From contig CAJNDS010002413.1 of the NCBI GenBank assembly GCA_905221605.1, positions 551,042 to 615,041 of the forward strand: 64,000 nt of DNA. Reading direction: 5' to 3'. The DNA is from Symbiodinium natans. Taxonomy: Eukaryota > Sar > Dinophyceae > Suessiales > Symbiodiniaceae. The first letter of the stretch is position 1. Each line of letters starts with the position of its first letter. Below, piece after piece: positions 1-11,863 of this stretch. The position numbers and the translations under genes are program-made. The notes beneath the pieces are model-generated. The model searched no databases. It saw nothing but the letters and a program-made list of their open reading frames with translations, and was not told the origin of the DNA.

Positions 1-1477
1 CTGCAGCAGCATCCCTCCTGGGGGCCCGGCTTTGTTCGAGGTGCCATGGACATTAATTATGCCATTATTTGCACCTTGCAGAATCTAAAGTGGCACTCAA
101 CTGTCCTAGCTTCCCGTCACTTAAAGATCTTAAAGAGCAGAATGTCGAGTCGCATGTTTTGAGCTTGAGGTCCCGGTGAGCCAAATCTACGAGATGCTTC
201 AGGCATCATGCTCTCGAGCAGGCGCAGCAAGGAATGTTAGGCAGTTCTGGTGTTCTCCAGGCAGGCGGTAGTGTGGAGATGGTTTCCACCACTGGCAGAA
301 ATGACTCAGTCAGGTGCATGTTCCTTCGCCTTCGGCAAGCCCAGCGACGAGGCCGGTGAGGCCGAGGAGGAGGTGGCTTGGCCCCAGGCCGGGGTAGCAC
401 CTTTCCAACGATGCAGAGAGCACATCAACAAAAACCACTTTCAGACCTCGCGGCTTCTGGGCTGCCTGGCACCTCGACGCGCTGCTGCACTGCGGCGCCT
501 GGCGCAGCGGCTTTGGCGCTGTGCCGGCCGGGGGGGAAGGAGAATGTGGAGAATTCACGAGACGGTAGGGGGCATGTTGTGGTTGTGGCTGTTGTTCAAT
601 TGGACGTTTTTACGCTCGTGATTGCAGGTGTGCAGCGCTGTGTCTGTGGAGCTGACAGCGGCCGTGCAGACGACCCTTGCAGCCCCTGCACCTTGCCCTG
701 TTGGGCTTGGGCGCTCATCTGATTCAATTTACCAGCACAGCTGAAGACTGCCTGCTCAGAGCTACTCGACACTCACTTGCCGCAAGCCGCGCATTGCTGA
801 GCCAAAGGCACATGCGTTGATGATGCCACTGCCGCATGCTTGTGGCGGCTGCTTGCAGAACACGCGCGACAGGTGCCTTCAAGCGAGCTGCAGGAATGCT
901 TGAACGGTTGTGTGGCTTTAAATCGTACTGCCTCAGTAGCGGGAGCAACATATGGTTTTGGAATCAGACCACGTCATCAGCAGTCATACCGTGCAGGTGT
1001 TGTTCTAGCTTTTGGCAGCAGTCATCGTGTTGAGTTGTCGTTGCTGCTCTTGTGGCATTTTAGTCGTACAGAACTCGCCATCGTCGTCGTAGTCTGGTGG
1101 CGGTAGTCGCGCTTTTCTGGCAGTGGCGGTATGCTGGTCGGGGTTACCTTTGCCTTTTGCTTGTTGTTTCTCTCCCTCTTGTTCAAGCGAATCTCGTGAA
1201 TAGTCTGGCATGCCAGTCCACACTTTGGGCACCAACTTGCTGTGGAGAGGTGGAGTTGGTGCTAGCCAGCAGCTCGAAGCAAGTGTCCGTCGCCCAGCAT
1301 CATGCGCTTCGCACTGTCTTGATTTCGAAAGTATCCGCCGCATAGCCCCATAGCCTCACGAAGTGCTGGCGGACCCCCTTACAGGGTCGCTTAGCGAGCT
1401 TTCGGGTGCGACTGAGAGTCAGTCAATGCGAGCTTGGTGCTTGAGTGTCTGGAGGCCTTGTCCGCATTTTGCTGCAG
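1..1477. other. No recognisable gene; weak open frames
   Basis: No known domain is visible. A + strand frame at 250-621 is rich in Glu, Arg and Ala and could be an exon, and the 1363-1477 frame leads into the traced gene to the right. No splice partners could be fixed, so none is called as a gene. Confidence 0.3.
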
Positions 1478-2816
1478 ACTTGCCGGAGGCACGTCCCGGA
1501 ATGGTCAGAGTTATGGGCTTTGAGCAAGGGTTGTGGAGACTGGTGAGGGGCATTCAGTGTTTGGGGTTGCAAGATGCCGCATGGTCCTTGCTGCAGTGAA
1601 AAGGGTGTCTAGAGTCTGAGGGTGCTTCAGTCTTTGAAGTCTTTGGACCGGCCCCATCTGCGAAGTTGATGCCTGTGTGGTCGCTCCAGTACGGCAGGTG
1701 TACAGGCATTGTTTAGGTGCAGGGATTGGATGCTCTGGTGCCTCTTGCAGTTGAGCCAATTGAGGAGTCCAGCGCCGAAGTGGCTGCGGCAGAAGGCAGC
1801 CGCGGCTCACGTAGCATCTTGCTGAGAAACTTCCAGACAATACTTGCAAAATGCCTTAGTCGTCCTGCAGGTTGCCAGGTTTGTGATGCCCGTGCAAGAC
1901 AAGCCAGCTTCGGCATAATGTTCACTAGGAAGCACATCTGGCCATGATTGCCAGTGCGCAACTTGCTTGGCTCAAATGGGCTGCGCAGGTGCGTCCCCTT
2001 GCCTACAGGATATGGAGGCCAGGACTTGTTCTTCCCGCTCAGCATCTCAGATGAACAGTTGCAGCCCTTCCGTGCCTTGTGCCTGATACCCACATTTAGG
2101 TGACCTTTGAATTTAGCGCCCGCACAGGATTCCTGCTCTGCACAGAAGTTTCTGCAGAGGCGTGGAGCCTGGTGGAATCGCTGTGACATGCTCTGGATAG
2201 CCTCGACAGGATTCATGAAACGACGAAAGGGTGAAATCAAGCTCCGACCAGTGTGTGGCGCTTGCCATGTAGCTCTTTCTGCTACTGGCTATGCATACTT
2301 TTCTAGTTAAGTTCTATGTCACATGGTGCAGCACCAAGCACATCATGACTCGGAGAGGGGATGTAAAGAGGGTCCTAGAATTGCCACGACGGGTTCCAAG
2401 CAGGTAGGAGGGCGGAGGTGGGGGGAGGGCTCACAGATTGCGGTCTCCAGCAGTTCGGGCAGGTCCCACAGAGGAAGGGAGGAAGGTGGCGGGGAGGTGC
2501 CCTACAAGTTTCCGGTTAAAGGGGAAGGGGTCGGAGACCAGAGCCTGTTCTGCTTCTAGACCCGCCCTGAGTTGGCTCCGTCAACATCATAGCTTGCGCA
2601 AAAAAGTCTTAACCCAAGCCGCAAAATCAGCCCTCAGATGAACAGATCCAACGGTTTGTAAGTTAGGTTGCGCTTGGACACCTTCTTATCCTTCCTGGCG
2701 GCCGCTCTCCGCCAGCTGCTGTGGAGATTGAAGGTGGACACTTTACGGGTGTTGTGGCTGTTGGTTTAGTGCCAGTGCTGATTGAGCCGCATTGGCGCAA
2801 CTTCTGCTGGTTCTGA
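1478..2816 (+). CDS. Spliced gene of unknown function (3' part)
   Basis: Three exons join in phase. Exon 1478-1542 follows a tttgctgcag acceptor and ends at a GTGAGG donor. Exon 1717-1870 follows tttag, ends CCTGCAG|GTTGCC and contains the acidic stretch IEESSAEVAAAEGS. Exon 2009-2099 follows cttgcctacag and contains GGQDLFFPLSISDEQLQ, ending TTTAG|GTGACC. A further exon near 2129-2210 is likely but its frame is unclear. A terminal exon 2667-2816 has the hydrophobic run TGVVAVGLVPVLIEP before TGA. The introns are GT-AG, and the one between 1870 and 2009 is 138 bp. I do not recognise the family. The phase agreement of the first three exons is the main support; the start lies upstream and was not found. 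Confidence 0.45.
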
Positions 2817-3087
2817 AGTCTCGCAGGCCAATCTGAAAGCCGGTACTGCTGGCCCTGAGGTTACAAGGCGGGGAAGGTTGACGCGGGATAGTAGCACATT
2901 GGATGGGCCTTGATTTTTCTTACAGGATTCTCGGGCAGATCTGCCAGGACATCCTTTTTACCGCTTCTCAGCTTGTTTTGTGGCCCTGGTGGAGCCCTCG
3001 GAATTCATGGGAGGAACCTTCAGCTTCAGCTGGCGAGATCCCTTCAGCTTGCTGCGCAGTACTTGCGCCGCGCGCCTGGCAGGATCG
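2817..3087. other. Exon-like stretch, frame unresolved
   Basis: A good acceptor (tttttcttacag) at 2925 is followed by about 160 bp open in all three + frames, two of which look protein-like, running into the GAA repeat. It may belong to the gene on its left. No domain is recognised. Confidence 0.3.
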
Positions 3088-3134
3088 GAAGAAGAAGAAG
3101 AAGAAGAAGAAGAAAAAGAAGAAGAAGAAGAAAA
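3088..3134 (+). repeat. (GAA)n microsatellite
   Basis: About 15 GAA units with one AAA interruption. An A/T-rich stretch with ATAC/ATAT motifs follows to about 3300. Confidence 0.9.
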
Positions 3135-3301
3135 GCCGTTATGTTATAAAAGTTATAAAGCATATTGCTGCAAATGTGCATATCATGTCATACATACATA
3201 GATATATACATACATGTAAAACAAAGTTTACTATCTCAATTTTCGTTCCCATTTGTTACTAATATTGGGTAACTGTTTTACATGGTATAGTGTTATAGAT
3301 T

Positions 3302-3895
3302 ATGAAGTCAAGCAACGCCCCATCCAAATGCGTGGGCCAGAGGAACCCACCCTACCAACCACCACCCATTGACAACTCAGCTGAGCTTAATGAATTTCTC
3401 AAGTGGTGGATGGCACTTAGAGTGCAGTGGTCGCACGAGCACCTGGCAAAGAAGTTTTCCGCAGGGATTCCATGGTCTGGTCGACAGCTGTCGAGTTTAA
3501 AGTCTACTCCTGAAGTGTCCCTGTTCCTGTGCCGATGCAATCATGAGGGCACGCATCAGGGAATTTCAATGTTCTCCTTTGGCAGGCTGCTTCCGCACCT
3601 TGCAGCCCAGGGACTGGCAGCCCCGCTTGTGGCGCTGAAGGAGCTCGAAGTTCGCTCGAAGTTCGGTCGAAATATTCACTTGGCTCCCCCCGACTCACCC
3701 CGCGCAGTCCCACTCTCATCCCACCGCGTCCATGAGTCGACGACCTCCAGGGCCACTTGGCGTCCTCAGCCTGGGGCCCCCTGGCCGCGCCGCCGCGAGG
3801 TGGGTCATGGTGGGTCATGGTGGGTCGGAAATCTGCACCTATCAGCTTTCCTTCAAGTGAAGGTTAACGTTTGCCGAGTCTACTGGTCTGATTGA
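3302..3895 (+). CDS. Hypothetical ORF, 197 codons
   Basis: An ATG-started frame with Pro-rich N-terminus (PPYQPPPIDNSAELNEFLKW) and basic C-terminal half. It contains a short tandem GGTGGGTCAT repeat near 3800. No domain is recognised, and the second half may be intron or chance. It is listed because it is the longest ATG frame in this part of the + strand. Confidence 0.25.
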   Translation: MKSSNAPSKCVGQRNPPYQPPPIDNSAELNEFLKWWMALRVQWSHEHLAKKFSAGIPWSGRQLSSLKSTPEVSLFLCRCNHEGTHQGISMFSFGRLLPHLAAQGLAAPLVALKELEVRSKFGRNIHLAPPDSPRAVPLSSHRVHESTTSRATWRPQPGAPWPRRREVGHGGSWWVGNLHLSAFLQVKVNVCRVYWSD

Positions 3896-6772
3896 TCGTT
3901 ACAACACTTCTTCTCTGACCATGACCATGACTTCATTGGCATGAGGGAGGCCCTCTGGAGCTGATGGAGCTCAGAGCATACGCCGTAAGGCATCAGGGCT
4001 GCCTCAGCACCCGCACTCACGCCCTCCACAGGTGATGCACAGACATCCTGTGCTTTGCGGCTCTGGGCTGCGTACTTGGAGCTGCCCGGTATTGGTTTTA
4101 TCTTCGCCTGAGAGAATTTTGTAGACCAGCTTATGGAACTTAAGGGTCTTCTGGATTGCCGCCTGCCCCATGTACAAGAGAGGCGTAGAGAAGAAAGGGT
4201 AAGATGCGAATGTGTTAATTGGAGCACTGCCGCTGTGGGCACCGCGTGCACTGCATTGGCTTCCCTGAAAAATGGTCTTCGATTCTTTGATATCCGTCGT
4301 TTGCTTTGAAATGTATGCCTTGATCTTCGAGGTGTTGCCCGGAGAGTGCCTCTACAAATGCAAAGATAGTGGTGGCTTGTGTGTTGTCCGCTATGAAAGC
4401 TTCTCGAGGGTCCCTTCATCTGCTAACTTATATCCTTCCCACCCTTCATATTGGTGGCATGTTTGGAGTTTCCATGGACTTCTTTCTCCCAAGCCCTCTT
4501 CGAGTTTCGTGACAACGGATCCACTCTCCGGTATTCGCTGCAAGCTCTTTGGGGGGTCTCGTCTTCGGTCTCCTTCTGTCCTCTTTCACTGTCCCGTTTT
4601 CGGCTTCTGGCTGTAGAAGCTGCACCTTTTCAGCCACTTGTTGTTTGTGTTTTGCCGGTAAGACGGGCCTTAGAGTCTGACGTCTGAAGCCAGGCAACCC
4701 CCGTGCTGCAAGAAAGCCTGGGCCCTTTGCCCTCGACATACTTTTGCATGTCCTGCACCTCATGGTTCCCTTCGCAACGAAAAACCTCGTGTTTTGAAAA
4801 CACCGAAACACATTGGCACAGACCAAACGGCACAGAGTTGATGCTTAGCGCTGAGCACTTCCAAGCTGAGCTGCAGCCTATGACTCTGACAGGGACCACG
4901 TTATTTAATTTCTTCTGGTGCAGGTTGATGGCCTTCTGGTTTTGCAAGGTCCTAGGGTCCTAGAGCAAGCATCCAAGGCTCGTTGGCGCACTGCTTCAGG
5001 GGGCTGTGCGCTCAGGTGAGGGACCGCGACTTGTCAGGTCACATGTGCGTGTCAGACCCTGCCATTCTACAAGTATGCTTCCATGCCCCATACTGAAATT
5101 CAGGAATGTGCTTCCACAAACCTTCCACAAACGGTCAAAGTTTGGGTACTGAATGCCATGCTTATGGTTTCGGGGCCTTCGCGAGCTGATGGGTCGGCTG
5201 CTGGGGCAGGACTTCGTTCATGCAGGTTGCAGTCCCCGCAGTGTGCTTTCCTGGTACATCCTGGTACAACAGTGCCATGGCAAGAGCCTCTCCTCAACCC
5301 TCTAGCGGAGAGCTCTCCTGTAACAACAAAAGCTTGCCGGCTGCGGGCGTGGCTGGACTGCTGGGCGGTTGGGGCAGTGTGGGGGGCGGGGGGATGGGGA
5401 GGGCAGGCCGGGGAATTGTTTACACAGGAGCAGTAAGATCCCCAACATGACATAAGGGTGCATGGGGGGTGGACACATGAAAAAGGGTGCAATGGTCGAG
5501 ACGTCTGCTGCGATAACGGTGGCCATGGCGATAGAGAGGCGATAGCTGATAGCGCGCTGCCGAACCGGAGCAATTGCTCATGGCCAATGGTGGCGCCAGA
5601 GTTTCTTTTTTCGAGTTTTTGTTCATGGTGGTCATGCTACTGGCCCCGAGCATGTTTATTTTCCGGTTGTTACGCTGTCAGCTTGCTTGTGGTTTTAACG
5701 GCCGTTTAGCCTGGTGGGGAGGAAGGTTTCATGACCCTATATTTGTGATTCCCCAAGGGTGTGCAAAGCACAAACGATTCCGAGGCATATGTTCATTATG
5801 TTCTTGAGCTAGAGAATGTCTGTTCACGCAGGTGCTGTCGGCTGTCAACTGGCCCATTTGCTCATGGTGATGCTGCTGGACTTCCCATGTCCACTTGGGC
5901 AGCGGACGGCCATGCCTCTTGTCCCAAAACGGATGCTGCACCCAGAGGGCAATGGATGATTTTGTTAGTCAGGGTTTGAGGTTGGCTTTTGTTTCAAGAC
6001 GCATGCCAGCTTCAAAATTACATCCAAGAAGTGTGCCATGCACACCGGTAGTCTCGCAGTGTGCCCTGCATGAAGCTTTTTGTGATGCAAGCCTTCTTGC
6101 GCTTTTTGCTGCCTCAGGCTGAGCCTTCCCTCCGCCCGGGCTTTCAAGATGCCAAGCTCGCGCTCGCCTGCGGAGTCCTCCACGGAGGTGCCGATGGCGC
6201 CGATGCTTTCTGATTTTTTCTGTCCAAAACACATTGCATTGGCCCTGGACTTGCTCATTGTAACTCATTGTGTGGAGAGATGCAAACGAAAGGTGTGATG
6301 GTGTGACCGCCTGCAAACGTCACGCAGTAGTGAACAATTGACTTTCTTCGCAAAAGACGGCGCAGGCTGCGTAGCTGCAAGATCCAGGGCCAAGGGCCCA
6401 GGCGCACATGGTTGTGTTGAAAGCGTTCTTCAGGCACCACGACCTCCAAGCGGACTTTTTGCCTCGCTCTGCGCTGGGCCAGTACGCTGGACGCTCAGTG
6501 CACTCAGAAGTTCCACATCTTCGTTGCTCCACCCTCGCCACCGCAGCTGGAAGTGTGGGCCCTACTCATGCCTGAGTTTTTGCCCGCTGGGGTATACACT
6601 CAGGGATCGTCTAGGTGGACCGCCACAGATCCAACATGAGAAGTGAGACAAGCGGAGAAACAAGGCACAAGAAGCCCGGCAGACCCGTCCAACATAAGGG
6701 AGACACAGGGAGAGTGGAGACACAAACCACACGGCGCGCGCACCCTCTTAGTTTCAATTGGCTCCGAAATAT
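3896..6772. other. Nothing identifiable; one small ORF after an AG
   Basis: No domain or repeat family is seen. A 49-codon ATG frame at 6149-6298 (begins MPSSRSPAESSTEVP) sits directly after ttcaag, which would suit a trans-splicing acceptor and first exon. Downstream exons were not found. Confidence 0.3.
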
Positions 6773-6809
6773 GTGAGTGCATGTGGGTGCATGTGAGTGC
6801 ATGTGTGTG

Positions 6810-6865
<56 letters not shown>

Positions 6866-7101
6866 TGTGTATGTGTGTGTGTGAACCCGTGTGTGTGTGT
6901 GTGTGTGTGTGTGAGTTGTGTGTGTGTGTGAGAGAGAGAGAGTTGTGTGTGTGTGTGTGTGTGCGTGCGCGGGCATGTGTGTGTGTGTGTGTGTGCATGT
7001 GTGCATGTGTGCATGTGTGCGTGTGTGCGTGTGTGCGTGTGTGCGTGTGTGCGTGTGTGCGTGTGTGTTTGTGTACGTGCGCATGTGCGCGTGCGTGCAC
7101 G
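6773..7101 (+). repeat. Long (GT)n microsatellite with GTGC/GAGA variants
   Basis: About 330 bp of GT repeat, with blocks of GTGCAT at both ends, a GAGAGAGAGA insert near 6930 and a GTGTGC-type array at 7000-7075. Long His/Thr or Cys/Val frames here on both strands are artefacts of the repeat. Confidence 0.95.
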
Positions 7102-7871
7102 GTGGAAACAACCCGATAAAGAGCAAAGACGGTAAACATTGGTAGTGATTAATGAACATCATGAATTAGCTTCTCAGAGCAGCGTAGCATTGGGACTGGC
7201 AACCAGGCAAAGTACTTTAGTGGAGGCAAGAGCACGCTCTGCCCGCTTTTGTGATTCATACATGTCGAGCTATTAGAAGTAAGCACGTCGGTCCGAGGTG
7301 CGGCTGGCACGAACAAGACCCCGTCCAAGGCGGCCGATCACCTGAGAGATGTTGAGAGAGGAGACGGTTTTGGACAAGGTGCATTTATGTAAATGAGTGT
7401 TCTACAATGTTCAACAAAGGCTAACCATGGCTCACCGATTTCGGCTTCGGTAATGGGGCACCTGCATGAAGGCCTCAAGCTTCTGGGACAGCCTGCCCAA
7501 GATCGCACATGGCTTAGAGCGAAGGCTGGTGGCAGTGACAAACCGAACTAGCAACTAGCAGTCGCACCACATTACTGTGGGGCAGTGGAAGTGAACTCCG
7601 AGGTCGAGCGGATCTTCCAAGAGAAGACCGAACCAATTAGCAGTGGACCCAGGAAGCTTTCGGAAAGACAGAAGGATTCAACAAACATCCACCTTAGGAT
7701 CTGGTTCTGATAAGCCTGGAGGCAGCGCAGGGATCTGGTGTGCTTTTGTGGCAGATCAGCAGAGATTCCAAAGCATTCAAAGCTGTCACTAGCGGAAGCC
7801 CAGAACTACGTGCATGCAGGCCGCACATTTTGCACGTTCGCGTGTCTGTATGAAAGTCTCCAAGAGTTGCC
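7102..7871. other. Intergenic, nothing identifiable
   Basis: No domain, repeat or RNA gene is seen between the GT repeat and the start codon at 7872. This is the likely promoter and 5' UTR region of the next gene. No TATA box or relict spliced leader was spotted. Confidence 0.4.
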
Positions 7872-9580
7872 ATGGGTGCACGGAAGAAGAGAGCGTTAGT
7901 TCAAGCAGAGAGTGAAGGCCCATGCTCAGGCCCTGAAGTACTGCTGCTGGGAGAGGCCAACTTTTCCTTTGCCTTGGCTTTGGCGGCTCTGCTCGTTCCG
8001 CCCAAGGAGGAGAAGCAAGGCCAGCAAGCCTTGGCTCCGGATCTGCAGGCGCAGCTCCAGGCAAAGCTTGAGGAGGGTTACCAGGAGAGGCTCCGCGTTG
8101 CCTCGGCCTACTTGCACCTGCCTCCAGACATCTGCCGAAACTTACGGATCACTGCAACGTGCTACGAGACCTACCCGGAGCACAGGTTGCAATCGAGCAG
8201 AATCGATCATATTGCCACTGCCGCAATGCCCCTTTTTCTCTTGTTCTTGGGTTTACCTCTTTTATTTGGAATGTTTTGGAACATTTTGGAACTGAGGAGT
8301 TGGTTGAGAAATACCCGGAAGCAGCCGGCATTCTCTCACGGCTTCGTGCCTTCGAAGAGTGGGTGGAAGTAAGGTTTGCTGTAGATGCTTTGCGGCTTGC
8401 AGAGTGCTTCAAGGGCAAGTGGGATGTCGTGGCCTGGAACCATCCGCATCTTGGCACAGAGGATCTTAAGCTACATGGTTACTTGATGGCCCATTTCCTG
8501 AACGAAGCAGTCAGATCTCTGCGCCCGAACGGGGTTGTCGTATTGGCACTGCTGGAAGGCCAAGAAAAGCGATGGGAGCTCCTAAGACATGCCTCTACAC
8601 AGGGGTTCGATGTTCGTGAGGCCGGGCCCTTTGAAACCGCAGCCTTCCCTGGCTACGAATGCAAGCGCAACAGCTCCGGGAAATCCTTCAAAAACTCACA
8701 TGTGCAACGCACCACAAAAGCACCGATGGAGAGCTGGCTGTACCACCTGCACCTGGGTGCTCTTGACTCACGTGACTCACGTGAAGCTGAAGAACTTGAG
8801 CTCCAAGCGGCACCAGAAGCTGCAAGACCATCCCGGCAATCTCGACCATCTCACAAGCCTGAGTCTTCTGCTGTACTCCGATGCACGGAGTGTGGAAAGG
8901 TGTTCTCATGTACACAGGGTTTGAAGACCCATGTGAGACAGGTCCATGAGCTAAAGAAGTATGACCGGTCTAGAGGCATACTGAGTTGCCAGACATGTGG
9001 CAGGGCTTTCCAAGACTCAGAGGCCTTAACTCAGCACAACCTGGCGGCCCACAGCGGTGACTCAGTCGGCCGAAGCAGGCCAAAAGTTGGCTATGGCTAC
9101 GATGGCCACAGAGCTTGCCAGGTTTGTGGCATGATGCTGCCTTTTGGCACCTCCAACGCAGCCCATTTGCAAGCCTTGAGACCCGCAGTGGACCTTCCTG
9201 TCAGCTGCCCTTGTGGCCGCTCCTTCGTAGAGCCCCGGGCCTTGGAACAGCACCAGCGCTTCTGTTCGACTGCAGCCTCCGCATCCGCACAGTCAGCAAA
9301 GCCGGCTTTTGCTGCCCACCTAGCGGCACTGCTGCGAAATTTATGTCCCTGCTGTGACGGCATGCAGAAAACAGGGCTCGTGTGCATTGGAACACACTTG
9401 TTGTACCGGCATCATGTCTCGGGCTGTCCAGTTGTTCACGAGATGCTTGCAGTAGGAAGTCTTCAACGTTGCGAGGGTTCATATCCTGCAATTCACACAT
9501 GGTCAGCATCTTGGTCCGTAAGGCCTGTGCCTGGGCTTTGTTTGGAATTAAGTCGGTTCGGTTGGTTGGTGCCTGCGTAA
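7872..9580 (+). CDS. BMT5-like (DUF2431) methyltransferase-fold protein with C2H2 fingers
   Basis: Exon 1 (7872 to about 8177) carries the SAM-binding start VLLLGEANFSFALALAALL; exon 2 continues from about 8297 with LVEKYPEAAGIL, then VRFAVDALRL and WDVVAWNHPHLG, which matches the NFPH-type motif of the 25S rRNA uridine-N3 methyltransferase family. The family is known to methylate rRNA uridine; activity here is inferred. The 119-bp intron is bounded by GAG on both sides and fits a GA-AG or boundary-ambiguous intron. After the fold come two classical C2H2 fingers (8882-8949, CTECGKVFSC...H-x4-H; 8986-9051, CQTCGRAF) and two degenerate C/H-rich fingers (about 9115-9265). The stop at 9580 may lie in an intron: exons at 9716-10085 continue in compatible phase. 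The fusion to fingers suggests RNA or DNA targeting. The domain call is strong, exact ends less so. Confidence 0.75.
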
Positions 9581-9715
9581 GAAAGCATCTGCACCCACGT
9601 GGAAATCACTGTACCCACGAATGCGCGCCTCAACCGTGTAGAATGGTATGGAAGTGCAAGCACAGCTTCTAGCGCCCCCCTTCCAAAAAGAACTCCGCAA
9701 AACTCTCCTTAAAAG

Positions 9716-10085
9716 CTGTTGGTTCTTACTTGCCGGTGATTTTTCGATCGAGGATGAAAAGCAAGCAGGGTCCGCTGTTTGAGGTGCCGTGCACAGCTGA
9801 TCCCAATATATCCCAACACACTTTCCTGACAGGGATACCTCGGAATGCCCTTCGTGAAAGCCGCTCAGGTTTAGAGACTTCGCAATGCTGCACGCTGTTC
9901 TTCGTGGAGGACTGCCGGTGCAGAGAGCGACCCTGTAGGTGCTCTCTTGACATCTCTGCCACATGCTTGGCGAGTAATCAAGCTGCATGAGGCTTGGACC
10001 ATAGAGACCGAGACCAAGCCTTTTGAGATCCCCAAAAGCTTGGAAGGCCCTGCTGGACTTCGCAAAGGCCCTGCCAAAGCGCAAG
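9716..10085 (+). CDS. Two exons, probable continuation of the DUF2431/C2H2 gene
   Basis: Exon 9716-9868 (contains VGSYLPVIFRSRMKSKQ) ends TCAG|GTTTAG; exon 9975-10085 (contains IKLHEAWTIETETKPFEIP) ends at a CAAG|GCAGG donor. They join in phase (one base plus two) over a 106-bp GT-AG intron. No domain is recognised. The incoming phase fits a GC donor near 9359 in the zinc-finger gene, so I infer one gene, but a separate gene is possible. Confidence 0.45.
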
Positions 10086-10224
10086 GCAGGTGGAACTTGC
10101 AATTGCCATGTTTTCTGTCCTGCTGCAATAGTGTTGCAATCTTGACCCTCTTGGGGGATAGCACTCGGCTTCGGTGTTCCATGACCAAGGAAACATTTCA
10201 ACGGAGGCACCCCGCACATTGCAG

Positions 10225-10330
10225 GATACGCGTTGTTCTTCACCATTTTTTCGCTGCAAAGCGTGTGCGGTCAACGAAATGACATGGCTGGACTTGCAGT
10301 CACATTTACGACAAGTTTATGCCCGTTCTT
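10225..10330 (+). CDS. C2H2-like finger exon next to the satellite
   Basis: After an acceptor cattgcag the frame gives FRCKACAVNEMTWLDLQSHL and then RQVYA. Spacing matches the fingers of the gene to the left (HVRQVH in its first finger), but the last His is Tyr here. It is probably a further, decayed finger of the same gene. The frame runs straight into the first copy of the 355-bp satellite. Confidence 0.4.
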
Positions 10331-10335
10331 TCGGG

Positions 10336-11863
10336 GTGTTCTTGCGTCGAGATCCGGCCATGCCCTTGACGACAAACTCTCGGCTTGACAGCTCAGGCTG
10401 CTGATGGCTTGAACAACTTTAATATACTCCGAGGCCAGCCTGGTGTGGTGCTTCGTATCACTTGGCGCGCATGGAAGGCAGGCGCCCTCGAACTTTGAGC
10501 GCCACAGGTCTTGTGTGCTTAGTGGGCGATCCTCTGACGTGCAGCAGCGAGCTTGTCCCGTGATGATCGATTTTGCCTTGACAGCTATGGCTGAATGAGG
10601 GCCACAGCAACTTTAACCATACGCTCTGAAAAGAGTTGCCCATTTTCGTGCCTTCGGCGAAACCACGACTTGAAAGTGCTCCTCCTTCGGGTGTTCTTGC
10701 GTCGAGATCCGGCCATGCCCTTGACGACAAACTCTCGGCTTGACAGCTTAGGCTGCTGATGGCTCAAACAACTTTAATATACTCCGAGGCCAGCCTGGTG
10801 CGGTGCTTCGTATCACTTGGCGCGCATGGAAGGCAGGCGCCCTCGAACTTTGAGCGCCACAGGTCTTGTGTGCTTAGTGGGCGATCCTATGGCGTGCAGC
10901 AGAGAGCTTGTCCCGTGATGATCGGTTTTGCCTTGACAGCTATGGCTGAATGAGGGCCACAGCAACTTTAACTATACGCTCTGAAAAGAGTTGCCCATTT
11001 TCGTGCCTTCGGCGAAACCACGACTTGAAAGTGCTCCTTCTTCGGGTGTTCTTGCGTCGAGATCCGGCCATGCCCTTGACGACAAACTCTCGGCTTGACA
11101 GCTCAGGCTGCTGATGGCTTGAACAACTTTAATATACTCCGAGGCCAGCCCGGTGTGGTGCTTCGTATCACTTGGCGCGCATGGAAGGCAGGCGCCCTCG
11201 AACTTTGAGCGCCACAGGTCTTGTGTGCTTAGTGGGCGATCCTATGGCGTGCAGCAGTGAGCTTGTCCCGTGATGATCGATTTTGCCTTGACAGCTATGG
11301 CTGAATGAGGGCCACAGCAACTTTAACTATACGCTCTGAAAAGAGTTGCCCATTTTCGTGCCTTCGGCGAAACCATGACTTGAAAGTGCTCCTTCTTCGG
11401 GTGTTCTTGCGTCGAGATCCGGCCATGCCCTTGACGACAAACTCTCGGCTTGACAGCTTAGGCTGCTGATGGCTCGAACAACTTTAATATACTCCGAGGC
11501 CAGCCCGGTGTGGTGCTTCGTATCTCTTGGCGCGCATGGAAGGCAGGCGCCCTCGAACTTTGAGCGCCACAGGTCTTGTGTGCTTAGTGGGCGATCCTAT
11601 GGCGTGCAGCAGTGAGCTTGTCCCGTGATGATCGATTTTGCCTTGACAGCTATGGCTGAATGAGGGCCACAGCAACTTTAACTATACGCTCTGAAAAGAG
11701 TTGCCCATTTTCGTGCCTTCGGCGAAACCACGACTTGAAAGTGCTCCTTCTTCGGGTGTTCTTGCGTCGAGATCCGGCCATGCCCTTGACGACAAACTCT
11801 CGGCTTGACAGCTTAGGCTGCTGATAGCTTGAACAACTTTAATATACTCCGAGGCCAGCCAGG
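10336..11863 (+). repeat. 355-bp tandem satellite, about 4.3 copies
   Basis: The landmark GTGTTCTTGCGTCGAGATCC recurs at 10336, 10691, 11046, 11401 and 11756, exactly 355 bp apart. Copies differ by only a few substitutions (e.g. CTCAGG/CTTAGG, CTGACG/ATGGCG). The fifth copy breaks off near 11860 at GAGGCCAGCC. 355 is not a multiple of three and no frame spans the copies, so it is not a protein repeat. No tRNA, 5S or spliced-leader gene was recognised inside the unit. Confidence 0.95.

Noticed and set aside
1951-1975. Relict spliced leader (TTGGCTCAA)
   Set aside because: Only nine bases match the leader's 3' end and no downstream start codon is near; chance match.
6600-7162. Long His/Thr frames on the minus strand and Cys/Val frame on the plus strand
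   Set aside because: Products of the (GT)n repeat.
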